Shown: positions 22,926 through 35,791, counted from the first letter of the stretch. The stretch is DNA of 64,000 bases from Cerioporus squamosus (GCA_022592435.1 JABYQS010000052.1:62001-126000); one strand, 5' to 3'. Numbers and translations are program-made. Notes: generated by a model from the letters alone, not told the origin.

Positions 22926-25084
22926 GGCGACGAGCGGAAGAGACGAGGGTCTGTCGACTCGAATGGGCTGTAGAACTGGTAGTCCTGAGCTGAGGGTTGC
23001 CTCTCGATACCCTGGTGCTTTTATACGTCGACGAGTAGTACTGCTGTACTCCGAATATTCGACCTACAGCGCGCAGGAATTTCTTGGCGGTGGAGCAGTT
23101 TCCTACTAGACGTTCAGCCTGGAATCTATCAATTGTGTTCGTTATACCGCGCATTGCGCTTCGAGGATGTGCCGAACAGGGCCATCGGTGGAGCACACAT
23201 GGGGATTTGTGCTTCTTCGATCACTTGACGCTGCTACAAGCACGAGATCATGAGTCTCTAGAAATCCCAAAGAGGTAAGCACGAGGTTTCCCTACGGGAT
23301 TTGTGCGGTGGGTTACCAGCGTAGGATCATCCTCGTGACCAGCATCTGCGAGCTGGCTAGCCTTGAAGAGCGTTGATTGCAAAAATAGACCTAGCAGTCC
23401 GAAGCACAACGTCAGTGTCGGGCGATAATCAGACTGCAGAAAGAGACGACATCCAGGAAGATCAGCGACGTGGGAGAGACCTGTCCTGAGGACGTATGGT
23501 CTCCCTCCATGCGGGCGGCTAATAGCACTCTTCTCTGATGCGTACTCTCGGACCCGGCGTTATGAGAAGCAGTCGGGACCGAAGGCGTAGAGTATGCCAT
23601 TGCGTGTAGTCTGCGATAGTCCTACGATGCGAACGTTCATGGCCGGCGTTCCAAATACCGGGCCAAACATGCTTCGTTCCTGTTGTAGAAGCTCGTACGA
23701 CAGCGCCAACATGGAGGATCCGTTGTACGAAGCATGTCAAGCTCACGACAGGACAACAAAGGAGGGACGCAACAAGACACGCCTCCGCCGTCCTATGACG
23801 CAAGGGAAATTGCTCTACGCAATGGAAGTTCACGCAATACCAGCGATGCAGCTGGACAACGTCGACATGGCTGCCGCTGGTGCCTGCGACTGCCCACATG
23901 TATGTGGGACTGATACTGTCCAGCCCAGACCCGTTGACCACGCACTTCTGCTATAGGTGAACTTCCACGTCGAACATCAACGCTTCCGAGGGTCCGGATT
24001 CGCGTCAAGAGCCGCGGCGGAGCACGGCATTGCGCTGCAGCTGCCTCGTGTAAATCACAACTAGACCAGTGTACCGCCGGAACTGGATCCATCTCGCCAA
24101 ACCGGAACACAATGTACTGCATGACTGCGTCCTCGATGTCGGCCTGCATGCCAGTGCACCACATGGATCGAGACGTCACCGAAGCCCTGTGCGATTGATG
24201 CGGGTCCTGCGGCGCATCCGACGACGATACGGCAAGAGCACTCACCGATAATGCAAGCTTGCGTGCTAAGCCGCTCGTGCCACAAGTCACCATGATGATG
24301 GATGGGCGCGGGCGACCGAGCTCTGAGATGTGCGAGGTATCCGAGGACCAGCATCCGCGATGGACGATATCAGCAGAGAATGTCGGAGCTAGAAGGCGCC
24401 ATGCCGGCGATGTTCACGCCCGGACGTTGCAGTTCTATACTAAGTACACTTTAGCAGGGGTGGAGATTTAGCCAGGTGGATCAACAACAGTCGTTATCTA
24501 TCCGACTGACCTTGTCTTGTCCGGGTTAGCTTCCCCGATGTACGGACGCTGCCATAGTAATGGACAGGCGTAGCAAGAGTTAACCACCAGGAGGATTGAC
24601 TGCGGCGGTAGTGGAAGGTAAGTAGGACAAGCGAAGCAGTGCATGCCCAAGGAGGCCAAGTCAGCTTGCTCGGGCGTGGGAGGATTGATGGTCCCGACCG
24701 GCAATACCCGATTAGGGAATTCCCGCCGCGGACAGCGTCGGCACGTTGAACCACTGAAGTTGGCTCTCGAATTCCAAGGAACGAAGCTGCTTAGAGTGCA
24801 GTGCTTGCGATCATCTGCTGTTGTTCGAACCAATGTCACCAGCACTACGTTGTTCGCCGCAAATGAGACACCTACCGCTTCTCTATGGCATATACAGCAT
24901 GGGTACCGCTCGGTCGGAGTTGAGGTAAGTACGTTCTCATTTCTTACACAGAGTACGGATACACTTCGTGAAGGACTTTGACATACCCGCGCTTGCGCGC
25001 AAGAATCGCGGACCCTGACACTCCCGTATGCTCATGCCCCCACAAGTCATCCAGGCTCTTCGATGCGCGTCCTCCGGTACCCTT
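22926..25084. other. 2.1-kb intergenic region between eqolisin copies 1 and 2
   Basis: The part next to 22926 is the promoter and leader of copy 1. The rest (23100-25080) has only unconvincing open frames and a 12-bp palindrome (CTTGCGCGCAAG, 24992-25003). Confidence 0.5.
23018..23025 (-). promoter_or_regulatory. TATA box of eqolisin copy 1
   Basis: TATAAAAG on the minus strand, about 95 bp before the ATG at 22925. Between them lies a leader block (about 22962-22996) that is almost the same as in copy 3. Confidence 0.7.
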
Positions 25085-26066
25085 TCAAGGGCCAGTGTAC
25101 CTGACGGCGACCTGAGACGAACTGGTGGAGACGGAGGTCAAGACGCGACCGTTCTGCTCCATGTTGATGATGGTCGCGGCCGCGGGGTTCGCAGTGCCGC
25201 TCGACGTGCCGGCGGACACGCCGGTGAAGGTGACGGTGCCCCAGTTCGCGAGGGGGACGAGGCCACCACCCTCGGAGAAGTCCTCGACGATCCACTCCGC
25301 GTTCTCCTGGCAGAGCGCGGGCTGGCCGCTGAAGGTGTGCGACACGGTCTGGCCCGTCGAGTGGTTGACGATGGTCGCCGTGCCGCCCGTGAGCGACGTC
25401 GCGGTCACGGAGACCGTGATCGAGTTTCCGGGTCTGAGCGTGATACCCGAGAAGTCGTGCGCAAAGTCGGGGAACCACTCGAACCAGGCTGCGCGCGTGC
25501 CGTCATGAGTGAATGGGACATGGATGTGTGGGAGAGGGATGACGTACCGTCGAAGGAGGTGCTGCTGCCGGAGACCGTGAAGTCAATGCCGGTCTGGAGG
25601 ATGGCGTTCCCGCATGTGTCTCCATCGATACCAACCCACGCCGAAGCAGAGTGGGTGCCCGAACCGCCGGAAGGCTCGCGCGGCGTGGGGATTGTGAAGG
25701 TACCCGTCACGGACTTGAAGGTATTCTAGCGACAGATAGCCGTATGTCAGCGTCCGAACTTCGCATGACGACATTCGCAGGAACGAGGCAGACAAAGTGG
25801 AAGAGGGATTAGAAAATGCCAAGGCTACTTACTGCACCAGCGACGAGGACGGCTCCAGACCAGTTGCTGCTGAACTCGGCGTGCGTGGTGTTGCCAGTAG
25901 CCTGCTCCTCGGTGACGGGGTGCACCACAAGCTGCTTGGGCTGGGTCAAGTGCGACCGAGCAGCACGACGGGCAACGCGCTCCGCGAGACGCTCCTTGGA
26001 GGTGGGGATAGCGAACGCCGCGGTGGCGAGGAGGACCTGAATGAAGAGGGCACCACCGAACATCAT
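25085..26066 (-). CDS. Eqolisin (peptidase family G1), copy 2
   Basis: Three exons on the minus strand: 26066-25833, 25725-25548, 25488-25085; 271 residues. Exons 2 and 3 have the same lengths (178 and 404 nt) as in copies 1 and 3. There is a signal peptide (F-I-Q-V-L-L-A-T-A-A-F-A), a basic pro-region and the G1 catalytic residues: Gln in N-A-I-L-Q-T-G and Glu in N-A-E-W-I-V-E-D-F. Two adjacent ATGs (26066, 26063) make the exact start uncertain by one residue. It is the most diverged copy, for example a glycine-rich stretch after the catalytic Glu and V-R-Y-T-G-P at the C-terminus. Probably a secreted acid protease with somewhat different specificity. Confidence 0.93.
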
Positions 26067-26171
26067 GACGGGCAGAGGGTGTCGAGTGGGAGTAGGCTCG
26101 AGTGGGATGTCGGTGGGGGGAGAACTGGGCAGTGGATCCCAAGCTGAGGATGTCGAGCAACATCCTCGAGG

Positions 26172-26179
26172 CTTTTATT
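26172..26179 (-). promoter_or_regulatory. TATA-like box of eqolisin copy 2
   Basis: AATAAAAG on the minus strand about 107 bp before the ATG, at the same relative place as the TATA boxes of copies 1 and 3. Confidence 0.55.
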
Positions 26180-28693
26180 CTCTGGCGTTGCGTCGGCCGA
26201 GACCAGTCCCGGGTCCGTCATCAAGCGTCGAGGTCGTCGAAGCTCTTGGCAGATTGCACTGTGATGCGGACGACATTCTGCAGGGAAGGATGCAGGTTGG
26301 CCGCGATGGACGAACCTTGTGCTCTCGTGCAAGCTCCGGGCCACCCAAACGCATGGTTCCTCCACCTTCGCGGCTTCTTCATCCACTTCACAGAATAACG
26401 ACACGCGTCGCAATACCGCAAAAAAGCAGCTTTCTCCCAGCGACACGAGGGTCTGAATGGCAAAATAGCCCAGGAAGGGGGTACGCGTGATCTAGCCCCA
26501 AGGTGCGGTACACATTCAGCGAAGCCGATTGCAAAGATAGAACGAAAGACTCACCAACATGTATCAGAGCTGTAATGGACCCTTCGGATAAGATCTACCG
26601 GCGACGCCGACATGATGCAGAGACCGGAGACGTGGGAGTGGTTTTGGGCCACATTCTCACTGACGGCGCACTGGCGCTCGCGCGGATTCAATGGCCATGG
26701 GCACAGAGGTGATGATTCCGGCATTGCAAACAATTCCATATCCTGCATAGATGAATCGTATCTCAGCAGATAGCAAGACAGAAATGTTTTAGTGCGGCGA
26801 AGGGGTTGTCACTCACCAAAGCGCTCATTGACGTGCTGTGTAAGTAGGTTCGCGGGACAACGATCAAGAAGTTCTCCGATGTCTTGCTACGAAGACTTGA
26901 AGCATTCCGCTTACGACATCTTCCAGGCCACTGTCGCAGCTTGAGCGGAACCTAGGAAGAGCACGAGAGTTGGCGTCATAACAGCGTACTCGGATTCGAA
27001 CCTGAGACGTACCACCGCCTTGAAGCTGAACAAAGCCATACGCCGACCTTGACTATGACAGACGGATACAGTTAATCGCGCTCATCTGTCACACGACCTC
27101 GGAGGCCGTGTCAGCAGTGGTTCGGCTCGGAAGATCACGTCCGTTGCGACGTATATGGAGCGGCACAGAACCACATGATCTGGTACTGACAGCGCAGCTT
27201 CCAACAGCTTCGGATAGCTGTAAATGCGGTGGTGTGATTGGTACGCCCACCGAGCAGTTGTTCTATGGTAAGGCACAGCTGGTAGAGCACACCTGTGTCG
27301 GTGTCATTCGTCGTCCACAATACGAGAAGAACTCGACTCGGAGACTTACCGGTCTATGGGTGACAAGACAACCGCATCGTGTTTAATACGGCTTTCCAGC
27401 ACTACAACCGTCCTACGAACCTAAGGTGAGCCCGAGGTCATCAACCCAACAGCCGTAGTTTGACTTTGACGCGCCGAGTTGCGAGGAGGCAGTGAGAGTT
27501 CAACATTCAATACCTTGCCATCTAATGTAACATTCACAGCATGTGTCAACTGACACGTATCATGTTGCATGATTGGAATCAGAGCCCGCAAGATGTAGAA
27601 GGGAAGACATGGAGGAGGAGGAAGGAGGAGGAGAGAGCATTGGGCGGGATTCGAGTGTGGGCAGACTGAGCGTGGAAACAGCTTATGTCAGCCAAACAAA
27701 CCCCCTCGGTCTGCTCGGCTGGAGACCGTCTCTGCATACTCAGACTCTTGCTTCAATACTACTCTCTCCTTCCGGGCGTCGCAACCAGAAATCGCTGATA
27801 AGTAACTTTGCAACCTTTTGTCGGAAGGCGACTAAAGCATATGTCTAATCGGTTTCAAGCAGTGGGCTGATAAAGTTGACGCACAGCACGAACTTTCATG
27901 AACCAACCTGCTACAGGCTTTGTCGCGATGAACAAGCTCTGAGGACTCAGGAATACTCCTTGGACTGTGAGGTGTGGGAAGGACTACGCAGACCCGTAAT
28001 GCGCAGCCTGTTCCCTAACTTCTACTTCGTCGTACAATCTGACGACATAAATGAGTGCCTCTCAACTCGAAGGTCAGTAGTCACCTCAGTGTCTCTGGAT
28101 CCAACCTTCTGAATTTAGTGACCTTGTAGGAGACAGGGGAGCTGCGAATCTGAATATCAGTGGCATATCGACCTCGTGCATTCTGACCCGAGAGTCCGCC
28201 TAAGAACGGCCAGGTGCCCTATAGGAAGTCGTAGAGAAGGAACCGAACGATATCATATGATATGTTCCGACGAACAGCTCTCCCCACTTTCTTCGGCTTT
28301 CCAGATGCAATGTTGTGCCGTGAGTTTATCTATCCCTAGCATTTGCGTAGTATGTCTCACTTGCTTTTCGCAGCCATTTTCACCGCTTTGGGTCAGCGAG
28401 CTTGCGTGCTATTCTCCCGAAGGTATGCATCGAAACTTCCGGATTACCTCCTTGAGAATTACGGGTACGTATTTTTGCAGGACGGTTGGCAACTGTTCGA
28501 AGAAGCACCCGCTTCACGCGCAGTTGAGCGCGCCGCTGCTCCGAGCATCGCAATGCGTGGTATGGCGAGCACGAACAGCGATGCCTTGCGACCTTCGGGT
28601 CACCATCTAGCAATCTGCGCCCAAGTGTCAGCACAGTGCACCTTATGCATCGCTATGCGTCGATAGTCCGGAGCAACGGCCCTTAAGTTAATG

Positions 28694-28701
28694 TATATAA
28701 A
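28694..28701 (+). promoter_or_regulatory. TATA box of eqolisin copy 3
   Basis: TATATAAA, 81 bp before the ATG at 28782, followed at 28724-28755 by a leader block shared with copy 1. Confidence 0.75.
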
Positions 28702-28781
28702 CCCCAGCAGAGCGACTCCCGTTCCTCAGCTCGGGACTACCAGTTCTATAGCCCACCCAAGTCGACCGACCTCTCCTCGCC

Positions 28782-29725
28782 ATGTTCGCTGCCACCCTCC
28801 TCTGCCAGGTGCTCCTCGCCACCGCGGCGTTTGCCATCCCCACTTCGAAGGAGCGCTTCGCACTGCGCGCTGCCCGCCGCGCCGCAGCCTTCGTGCACCA
28901 GTCGCAACCCAAGTGGCTCAGCGAGGGAACCGCTCAGGCGAACCTAATCACGAACACTTCGCATGTGGCCTACAGCCCTAACTGGGCCGGCGCTGTGCTG
29001 GTTGCCGACACGGTAACGAGATATCTCTCTTTGGCCGTGATGGACGGACGATGCTGATTGCGTTTTCCCCCTTTCTTAGGCTACCTACACGTCCGTGACT
29101 GGCTCCTTCGTCGTCCCCACTCCGAGCGAGCCCTCTGGCGGCTCTGGCACCTATTCCTCATCTGCTTGGGTCGGTATCGATGGCGACACTTGCCAGACGG
29201 CCATCCTGCAAACCGGTGTCGACTTCACCGTCTCGGATTCTGGCGTGACCTACGACGGTATGCACCTCCCGCTTCAACCCCTCCGCTGCTGTGATCGCTA
29301 AGCAAAGTCTACTCCTGACAGCCTGGTACGAATGGTTCCCTGACGCCGCCCACGACTTCTCAGGGATCAGCTTCGCCGCAGGCGACACTGTCACCGTGAC
29401 GGTCACCGCGACGTCGACGACGGGCGGCACGGCGACGATCACAAACGAGTCCAATGGTCAGACGGTCTCGAACACGTTCTCCAGCCAGCCGGCGCTCTGC
29501 GAGACGAATGCGGAGTGGATCGTCGAGGACTTCGAGTCCGGCGGCTCCCTCGTCCCCTTCGCGAACTTCGGCACCGTCACGTTCACTGGCGCATCGGCGA
29601 CCACCAACAGCGGCTCAACCGTCGGCCCCTCCGGCTCGAGCATATTTGACATCGAGCAGAACAACGTGGTTCTGACCTCGGTGTCGACTACGGACAACTC
29701 TGTTACGATCTCCTACGTTGCCTGA
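28782..29725 (+). CDS. Eqolisin (peptidase family G1), copy 3
   Basis: Three exons: 28782-29012, 29080-29257, 29322-29725; 270 residues. The signal peptide and pro-region are nearly the same as in copy 1 (L-L-C-Q-V-L-L-A-T-A-A-F-A-I-P-T-S-K-E-R-F-A). The Gln of T-A-I-L-Q-T-G-V and the Glu of N-A-E-W-I-V-E-D-F are both present, so it should be active. It faces the opposite way from the other two, which implies an inversion after duplication or an inverted duplication. Together the three genes form a small secreted-protease cluster spread over 8 kb. Confidence 0.93.
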
Positions 29726-30997
29726 ACACACATGTGTTGTCTCCACGGTCCTGTGTGTCGTATTTATCTATTAGCCTGGCAGACGATGGACATAAGTACT
29801 GGTGTATGGTAACATAATGATGTAGTCAGTGTCGACGTCCCACATGTATCTTTGGACTAATCAGTAGCTTGAGCCTGTGACGTGCCACTGCAGACCAATC
29901 GCGATGAAGCACTCTGACGTATCAGCCATCAGTCTTCTCTCCGGATAATGCTTCAGTCTGCTATTCCAAACCTTCAGGCATGTTTGTGGAAGTAGAGCAA
30001 ACCTACACCTGGCCCCGGGACAAACCATCTTCAATTTGTCGCGCAGCGCTCTTCCGGCGAAACCCGGGCGCGAGCGTCTCCTCCTCCTCTGAGTTTGAGC
30101 GAGTTTCAACTGCCTCATCTCCTACCACGACCAACAAGAGCAGAACACATTCACCTTGAACCTCTTATTCAGAAGAGAGACTTCATCGCCATCGACTACC
30201 GACTGCTTCCATAACGTTCGGTCATCGTTGCTGGTTGGACATTACCTCGAAGACTGCCCAGTCATCTTCCCGGTAAAGTAGACGTTTGCGGCATAGCGTG
30301 TTGGTACTAATTGCTCCTTGTCTAGGAACCAGTCCGAGGACAGTTATATGGAATGCAAACACCTTGTGCTAGACTTTCTACTTCCCTGTTTTGCCCCGAA
30401 GGAACGACGTAGTCTCGTGGTCGACCATGTAAGTATCGGGAGACAAGGCAGAGGGCTCGACCCATTCTGGTGGCTGCAGAAGGCCCACACAGGATCAGCA
30501 TTGTAGATCATCGGTCCTATGCGGGACCTTTTGCTGCTCATGGCGGTGCGATCACGGCTCTGCACTATCCAACAGCAGCGCGTCGTAAGTACGTTTGGCA
30601 ACTTCGCGGATGACCTCTTCGCACGGTTAGGTGCGCAAGAAGTATATCGCAACTGTTCCTTTGAGCGTATGGCGGAAATGAGCGGGGATTCTCAGTGTTG
30701 GGTCACGGTGAGGGAACCCAGCACTATGTCCGTGTATTTTATCCTGGCGTGCTTAACGACGGATGACCGCTGACTACACGTGTTAAACGCATGTCTGAGA
30801 CACCAGGGAGGGGTGCCCGTTGTCGCTCAAGATCTTCGCATTGTACACGTATCTGCGAGTCTCCTTTCCGAAAGAAGGCCTTGATATGAGAAGCTGCTGT
30901 CGACGACGCGGAATACAGGAGGTACGCGGTCCACACATATATGCACGGCAGCCGCAACGGTGGGAACTGACCACACTCTCATCCCGGAACCGTAACC
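29726..30997. other. 1.3-kb intergenic region
   Basis: 3' UTR of eqolisin copy 3, then sequence without a supported gene up to the start of the coiled-coil gene at 30998. The motif shared by the Hsp70/coiled-coil promoters was not found here. Confidence 0.5.
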
Positions 30998-32523
30998 ATG
31001 AGCTTCCTCCACCGACCATTCCTGCAGCTCTCTGACCTGTCCTCGATTGCCTCTTCCCGTCTGCGTCCAGGCAGCCTCCGCCGCGGTAGCAAGCGCAAGC
31101 CTCGAACACGTGACCGCGATGGGGAAGTAGAGAAGGCGCACGAGGAGCCCGACAGCGTGCCGGAGCTTAGCCCGAAGGAACGCGAGCTCCAGAGCAGACT
31201 GGAGACGTTGGAACGTCAACTAGCGCAGGAGCAGGAGGCATTGGCCAGGCGAACGGCGGACTACATGAGCGCGATGGTGGAGACCGACCAGCTGAAGGCA
31301 CGTCTTACACAGCTAGACTGTCTTCCCCAGCAGGTCAAGGAGATGCAGAAGAAATTGGAACAAGAACAGGAATCGTCGAACAAGGCCTGGGAGCTGTACG
31401 AAGGCGCGATCGCAGAGACTCAGCAGCTCAGAGCACACCTCACGCAGGTCGAGGACGAGGCGAAGAACAGCGAGGCCCGGGTCTCCAAGCTCGAGCAAGC
31501 ACAGGCGGACGCAGAGAGGGCACGCAGGTCGTCCATTGAGCTCCTCGAGGCACGGACAAACGAGCTGCGCGAAGCGCAGATCTTCCTCACCAAGGTCGAC
31601 GACATATCGGACAACGAGGTCGTCCATATCGTCGAGACGCTGAACGCGCAGATTGCGCGGATCGCGGCTGCTGTCCCGCGCGCGCCGCAGTTCCGCTTCG
31701 AGAGCCGCAAGGACGCCGCGGTCCTGGAGAAGGCCGTCCGGAGGATCGAGCACTATGCCTGGCTCGGGCCCAGTCTCGTCTCCTCGCTGAGCGCCGCTGA
31801 TCCAGCGCGGAACAACACCTTGGTGCAGACGGCCCTGCAGGCGGGCATGGTGTCGTACGCGCGATGGTTGGCGACGAGCTGGGAGTTGGGCGTCGTGGAT
31901 CCCCGCGGGCTGCTCGAGGGCGTATACATGGCGATCAGGGATCGTGGTGCGTATCGCGATGCTCACCCGTGGAGTGTATCTGACAAGGTCAATACACAGA
32001 GCCGCAGTCCGTCGCTGGTCGATGGAGAGCACTGTGTCGAACACATGTGAAGGCGCTCCTGGAGACGGGCGAGGGGCAGACGCAACGTCTGTTCAAGACG
32101 CTTGCTGGCATCGTGGCGGACGTGCTCGTCATCTACGGTGCAAGCGGCACGTGGGAAGAGGTCTCCGACGCCGTCACGCAGACGTTCGAACGCGACCTGC
32201 ACGAGGTTATCAGTCTCGCTCTCCAGTTCCAGTGGACGGCCGGAGAGAAGATCGTCTCTCGCGACTTCGCGGTCTTCGCAGCCGAGCCGGACTTGGCGTT
32301 CGATCCGCTGAGCATGCAGGACGAGCGCGCCGACCAGAGGAAGACGACTGCGTCGATCAGGAAGGGCAGCGTACTCTGTACGACGCACTTGGGTTTGCTG
32401 ATGGAACGCAAGAGCGGGGGGAAGGGGGGATCAAGCGACGTTGACTCGACGGTGTTGCTGAAACCGAAGGTCGTTCTGAAGAGCGGGTTGGGGAAAGCCG
32501 GGCAGGTTGTCAGCGGCCGTTAG
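30998..32523 (+). CDS. Coiled-coil protein of the Hsp70-linked family (CC1), unpaired
   Basis: Two exons, 30998-31946 and 32000-32523 (GTGCGT donor, 53-nt intron), 490 residues; ACCATGA context at the start. The N-terminus is basic (R-R-G-S-K-R-K-P-R-T-R) rather than hydrophobic as in the three relatives. Residues about 60-210 are a long heptad-like coiled coil rich in Glu, Gln, Lys and Leu. A shared core follows (L-R-E-A-Q-I-F-L-T-K-V-D-D, L-V-Q-T-A-L-Q-A). The conserved phase-1 intron lies just before E-P-Q-S-V-A-G-R-W-R-A, then come G-E-K-I-V-S-R-D-F-A and near the end L-C-T-T-H-L-G-L and K-P-K-V-V-L-K-S. The family is not one I can name. The gene runs tail-to-tail with the Hsp70-like gene at 32943-35442 and lacks a head-to-head partner. 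Confidence 0.85.
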
Positions 32524-32942
32524 GGAGCCCAGTATGTGTTACTGTACGTTCGATCCCCCCGCAGTGTAGCGCTGTGCGCTCTATCCCGTGAATACGTGGT
32601 AGACTTCTCGCTCTCATGGTCGTTGCGCAAAGGATGTGTGAGCAACAGAATTACGTTCGAACAGATGATCGTAAACATGGTGCTCACAAGGGACATGTCG
32701 ACGTACGTTTTGTCTCTGGTGTCCTGGCCCTTGCCAGGAGGTTGAAAAACACGCACTCGTGCGAAATGCTTGTCAACTTGAGAGAGCGCGGCTCAGCCTA
32801 GCAAGCCGACTCGGATTCTCGTGCAGGACGGCATTGATAGTAACAATCAAAATATGGACAATTCGATGTGGTGTGATAGGCAGTGACGGCAACGTGATAT
32901 CGTACAATGCATGCACCTCCGGCCCTCGGGTAACAAGTGTGT
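32524..32942. other. Tail-to-tail region between CC1 and Hsp70-like A
   Basis: Convergent 3' regions of two genes. No additional feature seen. Confidence 0.5.
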
Positions 32943-35442
32943 TCACGATGAGTTTGGTGACAGGACGTCGCCGGCGGAGTCGTCGAGCTCGTCGTACACG
33001 AGCTGGGCGGGACCTCTGCGACGGTGATCAGTACAGCTCGACTGTAGAACCGTGTTGGAAAGTGAACGAACCGCTTTTCCTCGCCCTGCGGTGAGCAGGT
33101 TTTATTCAGTCAATTGGCCTCACGCACACGTAAAAGTACTTACATCTTCGAGCCAGCTGATCTGGGCTTGAAGCTCAACGCCGCAACGCAGGACGACGCT
33201 GATTCTCTTAGCAGGTAGCGGACCAAACATGCCGAGGACGAAGACATCAGCGACCTTCGAGATGTCTGCCCGCACAACACATAGTCGCTTAAAGTCGCCT
33301 ACTTACGTTGGTTAGCAGCTGCAGAGGTAGACCGTGTTAGTATGGGCAGGCGACGCACCAGAGCTGGTTTCCATGAATGATGGTGGTTCCGACTTGGCCC
33401 CCGTGTATGCTATGATGTCGCTGCTAGTTTGGTTCATTTCCCTTAGAGGACTACGTACAAGGCAATAGGTCTGCCTGAACTCCTCGTTGTCCCGGATGCG
33501 AGTTCCCTGAGTTTTCTTCAGCGCAAGCTGCATGAAAGTTTGAGGAGAGATTTCACCTTCTTCAAGATCGCCGAAAACCCGTTGTCGAGCATAAGACCAA
33601 CCGGTCCAAGGTGCATGTTCCCCTCTTGAGCACGATGCTCTGGGTCGGAAGGGTCGAAGTCGATGCTGACGTTGGTCCCGTAGGTGGCCTTGGCGATGCG
33701 GTAAGCGACAAACCGTTCAAGGTAGTGCCAAATGGCACCCTCGGCGACGGCTTTGCTCCTGCACAGAAAATCAGCACTTCCATCATGAAGTACAGTGATG
33801 AGTGAGGATACGAACGCATGCGTGTCTGGGCGATACAGGCGCAGTCCGAGCTGCTCGAGCGTGATCTTCAGGTTCGTGAACAGCCATTTGTTTGCCGAGA
33901 ATCCTCCAATGAGGAAGACGGCCTGGATGGCTTGTAGCATGAATGCGTGCACCCGTGTCACGAAGCGAATATGAACACGTACCGTATATGGAGTGCCTCG
34001 CGTGTCCTGGAACTGCTTCTTGATGGCAGCGACGATACCGTCGAGGGAGGGACGGAATAGCGACATCATGGTGTCACTTGAGTTGAAGGTGGAGCGTTAG
34101 CTTTGATACGACGCGAGGCACGCGAAGTCAGTACTCACTGCGTCACCGACAGGGATCCGTTTTTGATGCCCAGCCCCGCGTTGTTGTCCATCAGGCCTGT
34201 GGGGAAGTAGTACGCGCGTTTGGGCTCGTTCGTGAAGCGTGGCTTGATACTCTTCTCGAACTCCTTCATCATGCGTTTGAGGTGGATATCCTTGCCGTAC
34301 TTGGAGCCCTCGAGACGTTCTGCGACCGAGTATGGAGTCAGCGGCAGGTAATCAGAGATCGATCCCACAACCTGTACCTTTGAAGAAGTCCTCCGCTCGC
34401 ATGTTGACGGTTACCGACCCAAGCATGACACCTACGCCGCTTGCTGTGAGCATGTATTGCATATGCGGAGTAGCAGTACTAGTACACTCACAGTCGGGGG
34501 AAGCAGTCTCCTCAACAGAGAGTGGAGCGGACGACTTGAAGACATAGCTACTGATGTCGACCGTACCTCCACCAGCGTCGACGACCATGATGCGCTCGCC
34601 GGGCTACGGACAAGAACATGAGACTAGAAACGTACATCGAGATGCTTTTCCACGTACCGTGATGCTCTCCGAGGTGAGGCAGTTCTGGACGCAGAAGTGT
34701 AGGCCGGCCTCGCCCTCGCTAACGAAGTGAACACGGTCATGGCCCTCCGGAGTTTCGGGAACGAGGCCCGCTAGGATCGCCGCCTGGCGCATCTTGCTCT
34801 GTTGGAGTCCTTCCCAGCCGTTGGGATGACAGAGAACGAAGTCCACTGTGTCCTTGACGCTGTTCCACAGCGACTCGCCGCTCGCCTCGGACTCCGAGAT
34901 GTACGTGCGAGCACAGTCGACCATATAGCGCATAAAGTCGGCTAAGACTTGAACGACCGTCTTGCCCGCAGGAAGCGGCGGGATTTTCTCCTTGTTAACC
35001 TCGGCGGTGTCGAGAGTGTCGGGGCGAAGATGAAGCTTAAACCTGTCGACGCCATAGATGAGCTCACCAAGACCGAAGTTGTCATGATACCGCACTTACC
35101 AGCGGGAGAGGGTGAGTTGATGATAGTCGGATTCCATTTCCACGTCACCCCACGCGGCCTCTGCACCGACCGAGTGACTGAGCGTCTCTGCGATAGTACA
35201 GCTCAGATGGCACTCTGTAGTCCCCCGGGCAGTCCTCCAGACCGGGGTACCTGGGGAGAATAACCGTACAGCTCATCATAACTGCTAGGCGCGAAGTCGG
35301 ATACATACCGCTTGACCGGTTCAATCTTCGGGACCTGGCCTGGGTCGAGTATAGCATAGGACATTCCAGAGAACGTCGTCCCGATGTCGAGGCTGAGGAC
35401 CAGCTTCCGAGCGGTCCCCTTGTACGGCTTGAGCTCGGTCAT
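32943..35442 (-). CDS. HSPA12-like Hsp70 family ATPase A, one 2-nt frameshift
   Basis: Thirteen minus-strand exons: 35442-35309, 35250-35100, 35042-34658, 34603-34492, 34431-34378, 34319-34139, 34076-33983, 33922-33816, 33758-33557, 33506-33359, 33298-33144, 33085-33072, 33015-32943. The product would have about 603 residues if the break is bridged. It carries the actin/Hsp70 nucleotide-binding signatures: L-D-I-G-T-T-F-S-G (phosphate 1), V-V-D-A-G-G-G-T-V-D-I-S-S-Y (phosphate 2) and V-F-L-I-G-G-F-S-A-N-K-W-L (adenosine). No canonical peptide-binding domain or EEVD tail is present, as in HSPA12-type proteins. Exon 2 is 151 nt against 153 in both paralogues; the frame breaks near 35174-35184. 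All other splice sites and phases are intact, so this is a young pseudogene or an assembly indel. Head-to-head with the coiled-coil gene at 35869. Confidence 0.82.
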
Positions 35443-35562
35443 CGAGGGCGAATCCGAGAGGAAATATTCGGTGGAGGGCAGCCTGCAAAGCGGCCGAAAT
35501 ATCGTCGCTCTTGCTAAAAACCACTGCGGACATGCGAACAGCGACGATGTTCGGCTTCTGTA

Positions 35563-35573
35563 TGCTGCGGTAG
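35563..35573 (+). promoter_or_regulatory. Shared motif, site A1
   Basis: TGCTGCGGTAG. The same core occurs twice in each of the three Hsp70/coiled-coil intergenic regions. Confidence 0.6.
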
Positions 35574-35781
35574 GTGGTTGACGCGGCCCCAACTTTCCCC
35601 GCTCCCAAGTTGGCATAAGTGGTGCCTTTGGAGGGAGGGGAATTTGCTCGGAAATAGCAAGCTCGAGGCCTTCGCACGGCAAGCGCATGCATAGAAGGCA
35701 CAAGGGATACATCCGATTGGACTTTGCATAGCAGGAGGCAGATTCTGAGATCGACACGCAAAATCAGTCTTTCGCCGCGAA

Positions 35782-35791
35782 GCTGCGGTAG
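35782..35791 (+). promoter_or_regulatory. Shared motif, site A2
   Basis: GCTGCGGTAG, same orientation as site A1, 78 bp before the CC2 start codon. Confidence 0.6.

Larger units (their letters stand above)
26067..28781. other. 2.7-kb head-to-head region between eqolisin copies 2 and 3
   Basis: Copies 2 and 3 point away from each other across this region. The promoters are at its two ends (about 26070-26200 and 28680-28781). Between them I found only short frames without recognisable features and a tRNA-like T-loop word that does not fold. Confidence 0.5.

Noticed and set aside
26985..27015. tRNA-like T-loop word (GGTTCGAATCC on minus)
   Set aside because: The flanking bases do not form a T stem and no matching acceptor, D or anticodon arms are found.
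33528..33556. 29-nt intron in Hsp70-like A ending at the first CAG
   Set aside because: Too short; the next acceptor gives a 50-nt intron and matches the paralogue at G-T-R-I-R.
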